A stretch of 64,000 bases of DNA from Labrys sp. WJW (GTDB taxonomy: Bacteria; Pseudomonadota; Alphaproteobacteria; Rhizobiales; Labraceae): contig NZ_LYXZ01000011.1 of NCBI RefSeq assembly GCF_001676615.1, positions 33,439 through 97,438 on the forward strand. The letters run 5' to 3'. A model generated the notes under the pieces. The model had not been told where the DNA came from. It ran no database searches and was given only the letters and a program-made list of their open reading frames with translations. Shown here in pieces: positions 33,613 to 42,689 of the stretch (position 1 is its first letter; each line of letters opens with the position of its first letter). Position numbers and translations under genes: made by a program.

Positions 33613-34206
33613 TCAACCAGGATTGCAACCCCGCACGAATTGCAGGGTCGTCTCGGCAACACGCCGGCCAAGATGCCGTGCGGTGGCGAGGTCCGCTTCG
33701 GGCGGTGCCACCTCCGGCCCCTCATCGGTGTTGGACTGGGCGGCAGCGCCGAGGAAGAAGCCGAACCGATTGAGGTCGCTTTCCCTGCCCGTCGAGGAGC
33801 AGTTGCCCGGCGGCAGGGCCAGATTGACCCAGTGCATGCCGTGCTGGGCGGCAAACAGGGCCATCTGCATCAGGGTTGCAAGCTTGTCGCCCGACCGTGA
33901 GCCCGAATTGGTGAAGCCCGCCGCGATCTTGTTCTTCCAGCCGAGGCCTTTTGACATCACCGCATTCGAACTGGCTTCCTGAAAGGCCTTGAACACGGCG
34001 GATGGCCCGCCGACATAGGTGGGCGCCCCGAAGATGATCGCCTCGACCAATGCCAGCCTGTGCCAATGCTCCGGCGCTTCCTGCGCCGTCAGCAGCAGCG
34101 TGGTGACGTCGGGCAGCTGTGTCGCCCCCTGTTCGACGGCGAGCGCCTGGCGGGCGGTATGGCCGTAGCCGCTGTGATAGACGATGGCAATGGTGGCTTT
34201 TGTCAC
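33613..34206 (-). CDS. WrbA-like flavodoxin / NAD(P)H:quinone oxidoreductase family protein
   Basis: A 197-residue flavodoxin-fold protein: AIVYHSGYGHTARQA is the FMN phosphate loop and FGAPTYVGGPSAVFKAF plus FTNSGSRSGDK the second and third flavin segments. It likely reduces quinones by two electrons. The start is the GTG at 34206, overlapping the sigma factor stop as GTGA, so it is translationally coupled to the ECF41 gene. Genes next to ECF41 sigma factors are typically small redox or oxidoreductase genes and usual targets of the sigma factor. Confidence 0.85.
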   Translation of the reverse strand: MTKATIAIVYHSGYGHTARQALAVEQGATQLPDVTTLLLTAQEAPEHWHRLALVEAIIFGAPTYVGGPSAVFKAFQEASSNAVMSKGLGWKNKIAAGFTNSGSRSGDKLATLMQMALFAAQHGMHWVNLALPPGNCSSTGRESDLNRFGFFLGAAAQSNTDEGPEVAPPEADLATARHLGRRVAETTLQFVRGCNPG

Positions 34207-35111
34207 TGGCAGGTCCCCTTCGATGCAGGCCGGACCTGGTTCGGGGCGGTGCGGTCGATCACGAGGTGACCGAGTTTTTCCGGATTGCGACAGACATAGA
34301 CCGCAGCAATCCGATCTCCCCGGACATCCAAGGCCGTGGTCTGGAGTTCGCATCCCCGTTCGAGCGTGACGAACCCCGGCAAGCCATTGACACTGGCATA
34401 GCGCAGGAGTTGCGACATCTGGGCGGAGAACAGCCTTGCCAAGGCAGCCATCAGCTTCAACGCGGCTTCGATGCCCATGATCGGGTGCGGAGGAGCGGCA
34501 ACCTTGCCGCCTCCATCCACCTGGATCATCACATCCCGAGCGAGCAGGGCTCGAAGCCCGTCGATGTCGCCGGTGCGCGAGGCGGTGAAGAAAGCGGCAG
34601 CAATTTCCTGCCCCCTAGTATCCTGCGGAGGAAGCCGAGGCCTTTCCGCCCGGATACGAAGGCGGGCTCGCCGCGCCATCTGCCGGCAGGCCGCGGCATC
34701 CCGGCCGATCGTCAGCGCGATCTCGTCAAAGGCAACCCCAAAGACGTCATGCAGCAGGAATGCGGCTCGCTCGGACGGGGACAAGCGTTCCAGCACCAGC
34801 AGAAGCGGCAAGGTGATGTCCTCGGAGGGTTCCTCCTGCAGCAGGGGCTCCGGCAGCCAGGAGCCGACATAGGCCTCCCGCCGTGCCCGCGCCGATTTCA
34901 GCTCGTCCAGGCACAGGCGGGTCACCACCTGCCTGAGATAGGCTTCAGGCTCCCGGACGAGGCTGCGATCAGCCTGCAACCAGCGAATGAACGCGTCCTG
35001 GAGGACATCCTCGGCATCCGCGATCGAGCCGAGCATCTTGTAGGCCAGTCCCTTGAGACGAGGCCGAAATGCGTTGAACAGGTCGGTGTCCTGAATGGGC
35101 AGGTCGAGCAC
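34203..35111 (-). CDS. ECF41-family RNA polymerase sigma factor (SigJ-like) with SnoaL-like C-terminal domain
   Basis: A 302-residue sigma factor. Region 2 (residues about 10-75: FRPRLKGLAYKMLGSIADAEDVLQDAFIRW), region 4 (about 105-160: LSPSERAAFLLHDVFGVAFDEIA) and a C-terminal SnoaL/NTF2-like domain of about 120 residues are visible. In ECF41 proteins this extension replaces a separate anti-sigma factor and controls activity. It starts with GTG at 35111. A matching ECF41-type promoter lies just upstream, indicating autoregulation. It is co-transcribed with the flavodoxin gene. Confidence 0.93.
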   Translation of the reverse strand: MLDLPIQDTDLFNAFRPRLKGLAYKMLGSIADAEDVLQDAFIRWLQADRSLVREPEAYLRQVVTRLCLDELKSARARREAYVGSWLPEPLLQEEPSEDITLPLLLVLERLSPSERAAFLLHDVFGVAFDEIALTIGRDAAACRQMARRARLRIRAERPRLPPQDTRGQEIAAAFFTASRTGDIDGLRALLARDVMIQVDGGGKVAAPPHPIMGIEAALKLMAALARLFSAQMSQLLRYASVNGLPGFVTLERGCELQTTALDVRGDRIAAVYVCRNPEKLGHLVIDRTAPNQVRPASKGTCQ

Positions 35112-35145
35112 GCCATCCTCTCCCGTTTGATGGTCCTGCCCTCAA

Positions 35146-35173
35146 GACGAGATGGCGACCCAGGAATGTGACT
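35146..35173 (-). promoter_or_regulatory. ECF41-type promoter (AGTCACA-N17-CGTC)
   Basis: On the minus strand AGTCACA (35167-35173) and CGTC (35146-35149) are separated by 17 bp, matching the known ECF41 promoter (TGTCACA ... CGTC) at all but the first base. It lies 34 bp before the GTG start of the ECF41 gene, the right place for an autoregulated promoter. Confidence 0.7.
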
Positions 35174-35386
35174 CCCGACCAAACTAAATCTCGGCCGGCG
35201 CCGTATTCCCACGCCGCCAGGCGGCCTTCCCCAACCCCCTGCCCTGCCTGTCTTGCTCCTGTGCTGATTCCAGGCAATGCTGGGAAAGTAGTTTCATACC
35301 CGCCCGAGCGCGGGACTCTTCGTGAGTGTGCCGGGCGTCGTGGTTGCAATGGCATGCTGCCGCCCTAAAAGCGCGAGGATGCCTCC

Positions 35387-35977
35387 ATGAACCAGCCCCA
35401 CGCCTTCGACCCCACCGTCCTCAGCCATGTCCGCACGGTGATCAGCATCATCGTCGGCCTCAGCATGGGGCGACTGCTCACCGGCCTTGCCCGCTTCGTC
35501 CAGCATCCGCGCCAGCACAAGATCTACAGCGTCCACCTGGCGTGGACCTTTTTCATGCTGCTGCACATCATCTCGTTCTGGTGGTGGGAATTCCACCTGG
35601 TCAATGTGCAGTGGACCTTCCCGCTCTATGGCTTCGTCGCCTTCTATGCGAGCGTGTTCTTCTTCATGTGCACGATGCTCTTTCCGGACACCATGTATGA
35701 ATACAAGGGTTTCGAGGACTATTTCATGTCCCGCCGGAAATGGTTCTTCGGCATCCTGATCGGCACCTTCTTTCTCGACATCATCGACACCCTCATCAAG
35801 GGCGGCGACTATGTCCAATCGCTCGGCCCGGAATATTGGGTGCGCATCGCCTTCTTCGTCGTCACCAGTGCGGCTGCGATCGTCGTCTCGAACCAGCGCT
35901 TCCAGCTCGCCTTCGCCATCATCGCGCTGGTCGCCGAGATCGGCTGGGCCCTCGGCCTCTACGACACGCTGACCTGA
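35387..35977 (+). CDS. hypothetical integral membrane protein
   Basis: A 196-residue protein with about six membrane helices (near 17-36, 48-66, 76-96, 118-136, 148-166, 170-188) and a Trp/Phe-rich second helix ([19 protein letters not shown]). I do not assign a named family. It looks like a conserved small membrane protein with acidic loop residues. Its 3' end overlaps the convergent LLM gene by 19 bp. No partner is suggested by neighbours. Confidence 0.82.
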   Translation: MNQPHAFDPTVLSHVRTVISIIVGLSMGRLLTGLARFVQHPRQHKIYSVHLAWTFFMLLHIISFWWWEFHLVNVQWTFPLYGFVAFYASVFFFMCTMLFPDTMYEYKGFEDYFMSRRKWFFGILIGTFFLDIIDTLIKGGDYVQSLGPEYWVRIAFFVVTSAAAIVVSNQRFQLAFAIIALVAEIGWALGLYDTLT

Positions 35978-36969
35978 GCCGGAGCACCGATCAGCTGCTC
36001 GGCAAGGATCTCATAGGAACGCTTGGTCTTCTCATGGTCGAAGATCATGTTGGTGGCGATGATCTCGTCGGCGCCGGTGCGCTCGACGAATGCCTCGATG
36101 CCCGCCTTGACGGTCGCCGGCGAGCCCACCACCGAGGCATGGTTCATATGCTGCAGCGTCGCCCGGCCGATGGCATCGAGGGTCTCCTCGTAATTCTTGA
36201 CCGGCGGCTGGATCAGGCCCGGCCGCCCGGTGCGCAGGCTGACGAAGGCCTGCAGCCGCGAACTCTGGAGGAAGTGGGCCTCCTCGTCGGTGTCGGCGGC
36301 GACCACGTTCATGCCCAACATGACATAAGGCTTGTCGAGATATTCGGAGGGCTCGAAGCGGCCGCGATAGATCGCGATCGCCCCTTCGAGATCGGCCGCC
36401 GCAAAATGCGAGGCGAACGCGAAAGGCAGGCCGAGCATGGCGGCGAGTTGCGCTCCGAACAGGCTGGAGCCGAGGATCCAGATCGGCACCTCAAGCCCTG
36501 CCCCCGGAACGGCCTGCACACGCTGGTCAGGGCCTGCCGGCTTGAAATAGTTCATCAGTTCGATGACGTCCCGCGGAAAGGCGTCGATCTCGGCGTTGAG
36601 ATTGCGGCGCAGCGCCTGGGCGGTGATCTGGTCGGTACCGGGAGCCCTGCCCACTCCGAGATCGATGCGCCCGGGATGCAGGGCCGCCAGCGTGCCGAAG
36701 GCCTCGGCCACCATCAACGGCGCATGGTTGGGCAGCATGATGCCGCCGGCTCCGAGGCGGATGGTGGACGTGCCGGAGGCGACATGGGCCAGCGCCACCG
36801 CCGTGGCGGCGCTGGCAATGCCCGGCATGTTGTGATGCTCGGCCAGCCACAGCCTGTTATAGCCGAGCCGCTCGACATGGCGGGCGAGGTCCCGCGAATT
36901 GTGGAGGGCCTGCCCGGCATTGCTGCCGACGGCGATGGGCGAAAGGTCGAGGACTGAAATCGGGATCAT
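35959..36969 (-). CDS. LLM-class flavin-dependent oxidoreductase (luciferase-like)
   Basis: A 336-residue luciferase-like FMN-dependent monooxygenase or reductase. The group's start ([19 protein letters not shown]) and the block [28 protein letters not shown] are visible, as is [20 protein letters not shown]. It resembles the YhbW/MsnO8-like branch. Substrate unknown. The ATG at 36969 starts directly at the conserved N-terminus. It is divergent from the tag operon and overlaps the previous gene at its end. Confidence 0.9.
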   Translation of the reverse strand: MIPISVLDLSPIAVGSNAGQALHNSRDLARHVERLGYNRLWLAEHHNMPGIASAATAVALAHVASGTSTIRLGAGGIMLPNHAPLMVAEAFGTLAALHPGRIDLGVGRAPGTDQITAQALRRNLNAEIDAFPRDVIELMNYFKPAGPDQRVQAVPGAGLEVPIWILGSSLFGAQLAAMLGLPFAFASHFAAADLEGAIAIYRGRFEPSEYLDKPYVMLGMNVVAADTDEEAHFLQSSRLQAFVSLRTGRPGLIQPPVKNYEETLDAIGRATLQHMNHASVVGSPATVKAGIEAFVERTGADEIIATNMIFDHEKTKRSYEILAEQLIGAPAQVSVS

Positions 36970-37117
36970 GAAAAGGGCACGACAAAATTCGATGACGATC
37001 GAACTAATATAGGGGCCTTTGCCGCCCTGGCAAGGAAGGGCGCAGGCCACCTTCTCGACGATCACGAAATGTTCTTCCCTCTTCCCGAGTCGGCTTTCGC
37101 CGTGGCAAGAAGGCGGC

Positions 37118-37735
37118 ATGGAACGCACAGTCATTCTGCACGCCGACGGCAAGCAACGCTGTCCCTGGCCTGGGCTCGACCCCTTCTATGTCGCCTATCA
37201 CGACGAGGAATGGGGGGTGCCCGAATATGACGGTCGCGCCCTCTATGAAAAGCTCATCCTCGACGGCTTCCAGGCGGGACTGTCCTGGATCACCATCCTG
37301 CGCAAGCGCGAGCATTTCCGGAAGGTATTCGACGATTTCGAACCGGCCAAGATCGCGCTTTACGGGCCGGAAAAGGTCGAGGCCCTGATGGCCGATCCCG
37401 GTATCGTCCGCAACCGCGCCAAGGTGGAAGGCACCATCATCGGCGCCCGGCTCTGGCTGGAGATCGAGGAACGCCAGGGCTTCTCCCGCTATCTATGGGA
37501 TTTCCTCGACGGGCGCCCCCTGCAGAACACGCCGCGCGCCCATGGCGACGTCCCGGCGGAGACGGCGCTGTCGCAGAAGATCTCCAAGGACCTGAAGGTG
37601 CGGGGTTTCAAATTCGTCGGGCCGACCATCGTCTACGCCTTCATGCAGGCGGTCGGCATGGTCAACGATCACCTCGTCGACTGCTTCCGCCATGCCGAAT
37701 GCGCCGAGCTCGGCAAGGCGGGACATCCGGGCTGA
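37118..37735 (+). CDS. tag: DNA-3-methyladenine glycosylase I
   Basis: A 205-residue base-excision glycosylase that removes 3-methyladenine from DNA. Diagnostic are the N-terminal zinc ligand Cys (RCPWPG), [31 protein letters not shown] with the catalytic acidic residue, and the C-terminal [28 protein letters not shown], which carries the His and Cys zinc ligands. The ATG at 37118 has AAGAAGGCGG just upstream. First gene of an apparent operon with an HD phosphohydrolase and a phosphatase-like gene. No LexA box was found upstream. Confidence 0.95.
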   Translation: MERTVILHADGKQRCPWPGLDPFYVAYHDEEWGVPEYDGRALYEKLILDGFQAGLSWITILRKREHFRKVFDDFEPAKIALYGPEKVEALMADPGIVRNRAKVEGTIIGARLWLEIEERQGFSRYLWDFLDGRPLQNTPRAHGDVPAETALSQKISKDLKVRGFKFVGPTIVYAFMQAVGMVNDHLVDCFRHAECAELGKAGHPG

Positions 37736-37737
37736 CC

Positions 37738-38346
37738 ATGGCACGCATGAAGAAAGCGGCTCCCCACCGGGCCTGGCAACGCATGCTGTCGGGGCGACGG
37801 CTCGATTTACTCGACCCCTCCCCGCTCGACATAGAGATCGAGGATATCGCCCATGGCCTGGCCCGGGTCGCGCGCTGGAACGGCCAGACCCGCGGCGACG
37901 CCATCTTCTCGGTGGCCCAGCACAGCGTACTCGTGCTCGACGTGCTCGATGCGATGGAGCCTGCCCAGCCCGATACCGTGCGATTGATGGTGCTGCTGCA
38001 CGATGCCCCCGAATATGTCATCGGCGACATGATCTCGCCCTTCAAGGCGGTGATCGGCGAAAGCTATAAAAGCGTGGAGGCCCGCCTGCTCGGTGCCATC
38101 CATCTGCGCTTCGGCCTGCCGGCCGTTCCTCCGCCGGCGATCAAGGCGTTGACCAAGAAGGCCGATACCGTAGCAGCCTTCCTCGAAGCGACCCAGCTTG
38201 CCGGCTTCGGCATCGAGGAATCCTGCCGTATTTTCGGCGATCCACGCCCCCTGCCCCGGCCGGTGGATCAGGCACGGCTGGTACCCTTGCCGGCCGCCGA
38301 GGCCCAGCAGGCCTTTCTCGACCGTTTCGCCCAGCTCTTCCGGTAA
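37738..38346 (+). CDS. HD-domain phosphohydrolase, YfbR-like (5'-nucleotidase type)
   Basis: A 202-residue HD-fold protein. The metal ligands H62 (SVAQHSVLVLD) and H88-D89 (LLHDAPEYVIGD) are visible. The family (YfbR) dephosphorylates deoxynucleoside 5'-monophosphates. It begins 2 bp after tag and is followed 5 bp later by the phosphatase gene, so co-transcription is likely. A role in nucleotide-pool cleaning would fit next to a DNA repair gene, but that is inferred. Confidence 0.88.
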   Translation: MARMKKAAPHRAWQRMLSGRRLDLLDPSPLDIEIEDIAHGLARVARWNGQTRGDAIFSVAQHSVLVLDVLDAMEPAQPDTVRLMVLLHDAPEYVIGDMISPFKAVIGESYKSVEARLLGAIHLRFGLPAVPPPAIKALTKKADTVAAFLEATQLAGFGIEESCRIFGDPRPLPRPVDQARLVPLPAAEAQQAFLDRFAQLFR

Positions 38347-38351
38347 TCGCC

Positions 38352-38861
38352 ATGCAAATCAATGTCTGTTCGCTCTCTCGCCTCGACGCCACCGTCGCCG
38401 CCACGGGTGCCCGCCAAATCCTGACCCTGATCAATGCCGGCACCAAGGTGATCCGCCCTGATGCGGTCGAGGAAGACCGCCACCTGTTCCTGAGCATGAA
38501 CGATATCGTCGAGCTGGCGGAAGAAGGGCAGATCCTGCCTGGCGAGGATCACCTCTCCCAGCTCCTCGCTTTCGTCAGGGCCTGGGACCAGGCGACGCCG
38601 CTGGTGGTGCATTGCTATGCCGGGGTCAGCCGCTCGACGGCAGCGGCCTTCACGGCGGCCTGCGCCCTCAACCCGACGCTCGACGAGCATGAGCTGGCGC
38701 AGACCATCCGCCGGCTGTCGCCCACCGCCACCCCGAACCGCCGCATCGTGGCGCTGGCGGATGTGCGGCTCGGCCGCAATGGCCGCATGCTGGCCGCCAT
38801 CGACGCCATCGGCCGCGGCGAGGATTGCTTCGAAGGCGTGCCTTTCGCTTTGCAGTTGTAG
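38352..38861 (+). CDS. protein-tyrosine-phosphatase-like protein (CX5R family)
   Basis: A 169-residue protein with the cysteine phosphatase signature H87-C88-Y-A-G-V-S-R94-S, so the nucleophile Cys and phosphate-binding Arg are present. A general-acid Asp may lie in the loop around FLSMNDIVE. Small bacterial members of this kind act on phosphotyrosine or on soluble phosphates. Last gene of the tag operon. Substrate unknown. The 191 bp after it (38862-39052) show no feature. Confidence 0.85.
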   Translation: MQINVCSLSRLDATVAATGARQILTLINAGTKVIRPDAVEEDRHLFLSMNDIVELAEEGQILPGEDHLSQLLAFVRAWDQATPLVVHCYAGVSRSTAAAFTAACALNPTLDEHELAQTIRRLSPTATPNRRIVALADVRLGRNGRMLAAIDAIGRGEDCFEGVPFALQL

Positions 38862-39052
38862 GGCGTATCGACAGGAAAGCGCCGCTCGGCAGCCCGCCAA
38901 AAAAGAGGCCCGGCGTCAAGCCAGGCCAAAGGAAGGTCAAACATCGCATTGCCGTCGAGGAACGGACAGCTCGATGGCCGCGACCATGGCGCACGCCGAT
39001 GACGAGCCGATGACACGGAATGTGCGGCCTCCGGGACGGAAGGCCTCTGCCT

Positions 39053-39589
39053 TCAGGTTTCGCGCGACCAGGTTGCCGGGGCCGCATAGGGCGAGCCGCC
39101 CACATCGGCATAGAGCTCGCGATTGCGCCGCCAATCAGGGTGGTAGTTGCGCAGCATGAAGATGTGGAAGCGTTCGGCGGCCGAAGCTCGCGCTTGGGGC
39201 GTGGCATAACCCGCATCCTCGGCGGCCAGCGCTTCCAAGGCGCCGAGATCATCGGCGGCGATGCGCAGGCGCAGCAGCGAGAACTCACCGCTGACATCGC
39301 TTTCATGGCCGAACGCCCAATCCACGCCAGCGCCCTGCAGCCGCCGGACGGCCGTAACGAAGGCGGGATCGGCCATCCAGGCCGCGCGCCTTGCCTCATG
39401 CGCGGCCTCAAACCGGGCGACCTCCTCGGATGACGGGTTGCCCTGCGTCCGGTCGAGCCAGATGTCGTCGGCCAGCCTGCCATGGCTTTGTGGCTGTCGG
39501 GCGAGCCGGTTCGCGGCAAAGTTCAGCAGGACGATTTCCGGCCTGAGGCGCTGCAAGACATCGTTGGGACAGGACTCGATTTCAGCCAT
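39053..39589 (-). CDS. hypothetical protein
   Basis: A 178-residue soluble protein I do not recognise (MAEIESCPNDVLQRLRPEIV ... YAAPATWSRET). It has no signal peptide or membrane helix, is helical and acidic, and contains FHIFMLRNYHPDWRRNRELYADVGG near the C-terminus. It begins 6 bp after the DUF2339 stop on the same strand, so it is probably co-transcribed with that membrane protein gene. Confidence 0.78.
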   Translation of the reverse strand: MAEIESCPNDVLQRLRPEIVLLNFAANRLARQPQSHGRLADDIWLDRTQGNPSSEEVARFEAAHEARRAAWMADPAFVTAVRRLQGAGVDWAFGHESDVSGEFSLLRLRIAADDLGALEALAAEDAGYATPQARASAAERFHIFMLRNYHPDWRRNRELYADVGGSPYAAPATWSRET

Positions 39590-39595
39590 TCACTG

Positions 39596-42373
39596 CTATT
39601 GCCGCGGTTCCTGTGCGGACCCGCTTTTGGGCCCGAACAACAGACGCTGATAGACGAGACCGATGCCGATCAGGGCAACACCGAGCCCCATGAAGGACAA
39701 GGCGCGCCAGATCCCTTCCAGCTCCGACATGTCGAACAGGAAGGCCTTGGCGACAGCCAGCATGATCACGATGGCCGAGCCCAGGCGGATGGCCCGCGCC
39801 TTTGCCCAGATACCGAGGGCGAGCAGCACCAGGCCGTAAATCAGCCAGGCGATGGTATAGCCCCAGTTTTCGGCAGAGGAGATCGAGGCGAAATCGGGCA
39901 CGCCGTCGGCAAAGATCTTGCGCACTTCCAGCGTGACATAGACGAAGCCGAGCGCGAAGGCACAGATCCCGCTTAGCAGGGCGAAGGGGGCGTTCTCCAT
40001 GCCCAGATTCTTCGGTTCGTTCTTGCCGGCCCCGCGGCCATACCAGTGCCAGAACAGCGCCGCTGTCCCCGCCAGCAGGGCCGGCAGGGCGTAGCCCGGC
40101 AGCAACGCGTTGAACAGGGCACCGCCGCCGATCATCTCGCCGCTGACCGCAGGATTGGCCGTGATCAGTGGCCCCGAGACTGTCAGGCAGAGCGCGATGA
40201 TGACGCTGATCGGCGCCGCCGCCCGGTAGACCGCGCTGGTTGTCGCCCCGGAGCGATAGACCAACGCCATCGAGGCGGCAAAGGCGAGCGCCGTGTAGAG
40301 CCCGGCCTCGGCGAGGGACATGCCGGGATGAGCGGCTTCCTCCGCTCCGCGCAGGCCGAGGCGGATGGCAAAGACCACCGCCACGCAGGCGAGCAGAATG
40401 GCGCCGAGATCGAGGATCGCGGCGGGAATATCGATCTTGCGTCGGCGCAGGAGGATGCCGCCATAATAGAACGACGACGCCGGCACGGCATAGCGCAACA
40501 CGATATCCTGCCAATCCGGGAAGCGTTCGAGGCTGGCACCGGCCAAGGTCCAGGCTCCTCCCATGCGCGCCAGCACCAGCAGGACGAATCCGGCAGCGCA
40601 CCAGCGCAGGGCCGGCAGCGGCCGCAGGGTCGAGACCCAGGCCGCGCCGAGTGCCGACAGGCCGAAAGCCAGTGTGAGCGGGGAATCGGCAATCAGGAAG
40701 GTGAGCGTCAGCGCCACTGCCGAGGCGCTCGCGACGGCATGGAGGGAGGAACCCGCCCCCGGTGTCCCGTCCTCCACCGCCTGTCTCTCCAGCCGCAGGA
40801 AACGCTCGGTCGTCGCGGCAAAAAGCACCGCCAGCCCGGCTGCGACCGCCCCGAAGGGCAGGCTGGCACGCAGGCTCTCGATGCGCAGATAGGCGATGGC
40901 CAGCGCGAAGATCGGGGTTCCCGTCCCCGCCAGCGCCAGGGCCAATGCCGGCCATTGCGGCCTGGGATGGCGCATCAGGCTGATCGTGGTGGCCAGCAGC
41001 AGCACGGCAGCCGGAATGATCGCGATCTCAAGATAGGCCTGGAGCGCATCCGGCATCAGGAAGGGCAGATAGAGATGGCCCGGCACCACCACCAGCGGCT
41101 CGGCAGCGATCTGCCCATCGATCGGCCAGATCCACAGGCAGGCCAGGCCCGCCAGGCCGGCGATCCCCGCCGCCGGGGCGAGTGCATCGAAGGCGAGCGC
41201 GGCCGCCAGCGCCAGCGCCATCACGATCAGCAGCGTGGCAAGCGAGGCATGCCCGAACACATCGGCGCCGGCGAAGGAGACGGCCAGGACCGCAAGGCCC
41301 GCGACCGCACCGAGGCCTATGGGGTCGAAGCGTTGATAGGTCTTGCCGTGATGAGGCTCATAGATCAGCACCGCGCCGACCAAGGCCGACAGCGCAAGGA
41401 TGTAGAACACCATGGCGCCGGTGTCCTCGCCCATGATGCTGCCCAGGACGAAGCCATAGCAGAAGGCACCGATACCGGCGGCGATGGCGAGCCAGCGCCA
41501 GAGCCGAATGCGCGCCAGCATGAAGGCGGCCGCCGTCACCACCACGACATAGAGGGCGAGAGCCCAGGGATTGGGCTGGTTCGAGGAAACCAGCAGCGGA
41601 GCGCCATAGGCGCCGACAAGGCCAAGCCCTGCGAGCCAGGGGCCATGCAGCGCCGCCGCATACATGGTGGCGATGCCAACCAGGCCGAGAAGCACGAAAG
41701 CCTGGGCCGGGCTGAGGAAATCATAGAGTGCATAGGCGGCATAGACGGTGGCGAAGAGGGCCACCGTGCCCGCGGCCGTGACCACGCCGGGAATATAGGC
41801 CGCCTGCGCCGTCGTAGGCGCCACGGGCCGACGCCTCAGATATTCGCCGCCGGCGATGAGCACCAGCGAGAAGACGAGGCCGGCCAGGATGCGCGCGCCA
41901 GGACCGAGGAGTTCCTCCTCGATGGCATATCGCACGAGGAAGGCACCGCCGAGTGCCAGCGCCAATCCGCCGACCCAGACGGCCCAGCGCGTTCCGAGCT
42001 TCTCCTCCAGGCTGACCTTGGGCTTGTCGGGTACCGGTCGGCGTGTGGCCTGCGCGGAAACTGCCGGCACCGGCTCCGGCCTGGCTGGCGCCGGCTCGAC
42101 GGCCGGCGACTTCTCGACAGGCACGGCAGCGGGAACCGGTGCAACCGCTTCCCGCACGGGTTCCGCGGCCTTTTTCCCTTCCGCTACCGCCGACGTAACC
42201 GGCCTGGCGGCGTCAACCAGCATCGGGCGCTGGCCCGCCAGCTGGCGAACCCTTTCCTCCAGTTCCTGCACCCTGCGCCTGAGGCCAAGCGTCATCACAA
42301 AGGCGACGATCGCCAGCACCGGAAAGGCGAGCACCAGCAGGCCGATGAGGAGGAAGGCGCTTTCTTCGGACAT
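39596..42373 (-). CDS. DUF2339 family large integral membrane protein
   Basis: A 925-residue protein: one N-terminal helix, a coiled-coil-like segment (RRRVQELEERVRQLAG, about residues 33-48), an Ala/Pro/Val-rich linker (50-125), then KVSLEEKLGTRWAVWVGGLALALGGAFLVRYAIEEELLGP, the DUF2339 entry motif, followed by more than twenty membrane helices. Function is unknown; such proteins are thought to be envelope transporters or flippase-like, but nothing in the sequence decides this. The ATG at 42373 is preferred to the GTG two codons upstream. Length is normal for the family. Confidence 0.92.
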   Translation of the reverse strand: MSEESAFLLIGLLVLAFPVLAIVAFVMTLGLRRRVQELEERVRQLAGQRPMLVDAARPVTSAVAEGKKAAEPVREAVAPVPAAVPVEKSPAVEPAPARPEPVPAVSAQATRRPVPDKPKVSLEEKLGTRWAVWVGGLALALGGAFLVRYAIEEELLGPGARILAGLVFSLVLIAGGEYLRRRPVAPTTAQAAYIPGVVTAAGTVALFATVYAAYALYDFLSPAQAFVLLGLVGIATMYAAALHGPWLAGLGLVGAYGAPLLVSSNQPNPWALALYVVVVTAAAFMLARIRLWRWLAIAAGIGAFCYGFVLGSIMGEDTGAMVFYILALSALVGAVLIYEPHHGKTYQRFDPIGLGAVAGLAVLAVSFAGADVFGHASLATLLIVMALALAAALAFDALAPAAGIAGLAGLACLWIWPIDGQIAAEPLVVVPGHLYLPFLMPDALQAYLEIAIIPAAVLLLATTISLMRHPRPQWPALALALAGTGTPIFALAIAYLRIESLRASLPFGAVAAGLAVLFAATTERFLRLERQAVEDGTPGAGSSLHAVASASAVALTLTFLIADSPLTLAFGLSALGAAWVSTLRPLPALRWCAAGFVLLVLARMGGAWTLAGASLERFPDWQDIVLRYAVPASSFYYGGILLRRRKIDIPAAILDLGAILLACVAVVFAIRLGLRGAEEAAHPGMSLAEAGLYTALAFAASMALVYRSGATTSAVYRAAAPISVIIALCLTVSGPLITANPAVSGEMIGGGALFNALLPGYALPALLAGTAALFWHWYGRGAGKNEPKNLGMENAPFALLSGICAFALGFVYVTLEVRKIFADGVPDFASISSAENWGYTIAWLIYGLVLLALGIWAKARAIRLGSAIVIMLAVAKAFLFDMSELEGIWRALSFMGLGVALIGIGLVYQRLLFGPKSGSAQEPRQ

Positions 42374-42689
42374 GCTCACCCGTGGCAGGTCATTACAGCG
42401 CGGGCTCCGCGCGGAGTCAGGTTATGATCGCCGACGATCGGCCCGGCAATCGAAGCTGCTTTGATTGTGGACAAGGTCTTTGCCGTCACGACAAGCGTAG
42501 CGCGCCAATGCAGCAGCAACAATTGCCGCACCGGTAAGCTTCGGTTTGCTTCACGACGCTCGCATCGACGATGCGATAATCATGCCGTCCACAAACGCAA
42601 CTTCGATGCCAGCCATACGCGGGAATCCGGATCTTGGGTATCCCGCCGGATACAGGAGCTGTGGATGTCCTCTCCGGGAGACTTGCCAG
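42374..42689. other. 316-bp intergenic region without recognisable gene
   Basis: This lies between the stop of the SleB-type gene and the start of the DUF2339 gene on the minus strand. Only short, unconvincing open frames are present. Small dyads such as GCATCGACGATGC (about 42563-42575) occur, but no repeat of the families found elsewhere was recognised. Confidence 0.45.

Noticed and set aside
39053..39589. Assignment of this protein to a named DUF
   Set aside because: I could not match it to any family with confidence, so it is left as hypothetical.
40046..42427. 793-codon open frame on the plus strand opposite the DUF2339 gene
   Set aside because: It mirrors the GC-rich codon pattern of the real membrane protein; its product is Arg/Gly/Gln-rich without any family feature.
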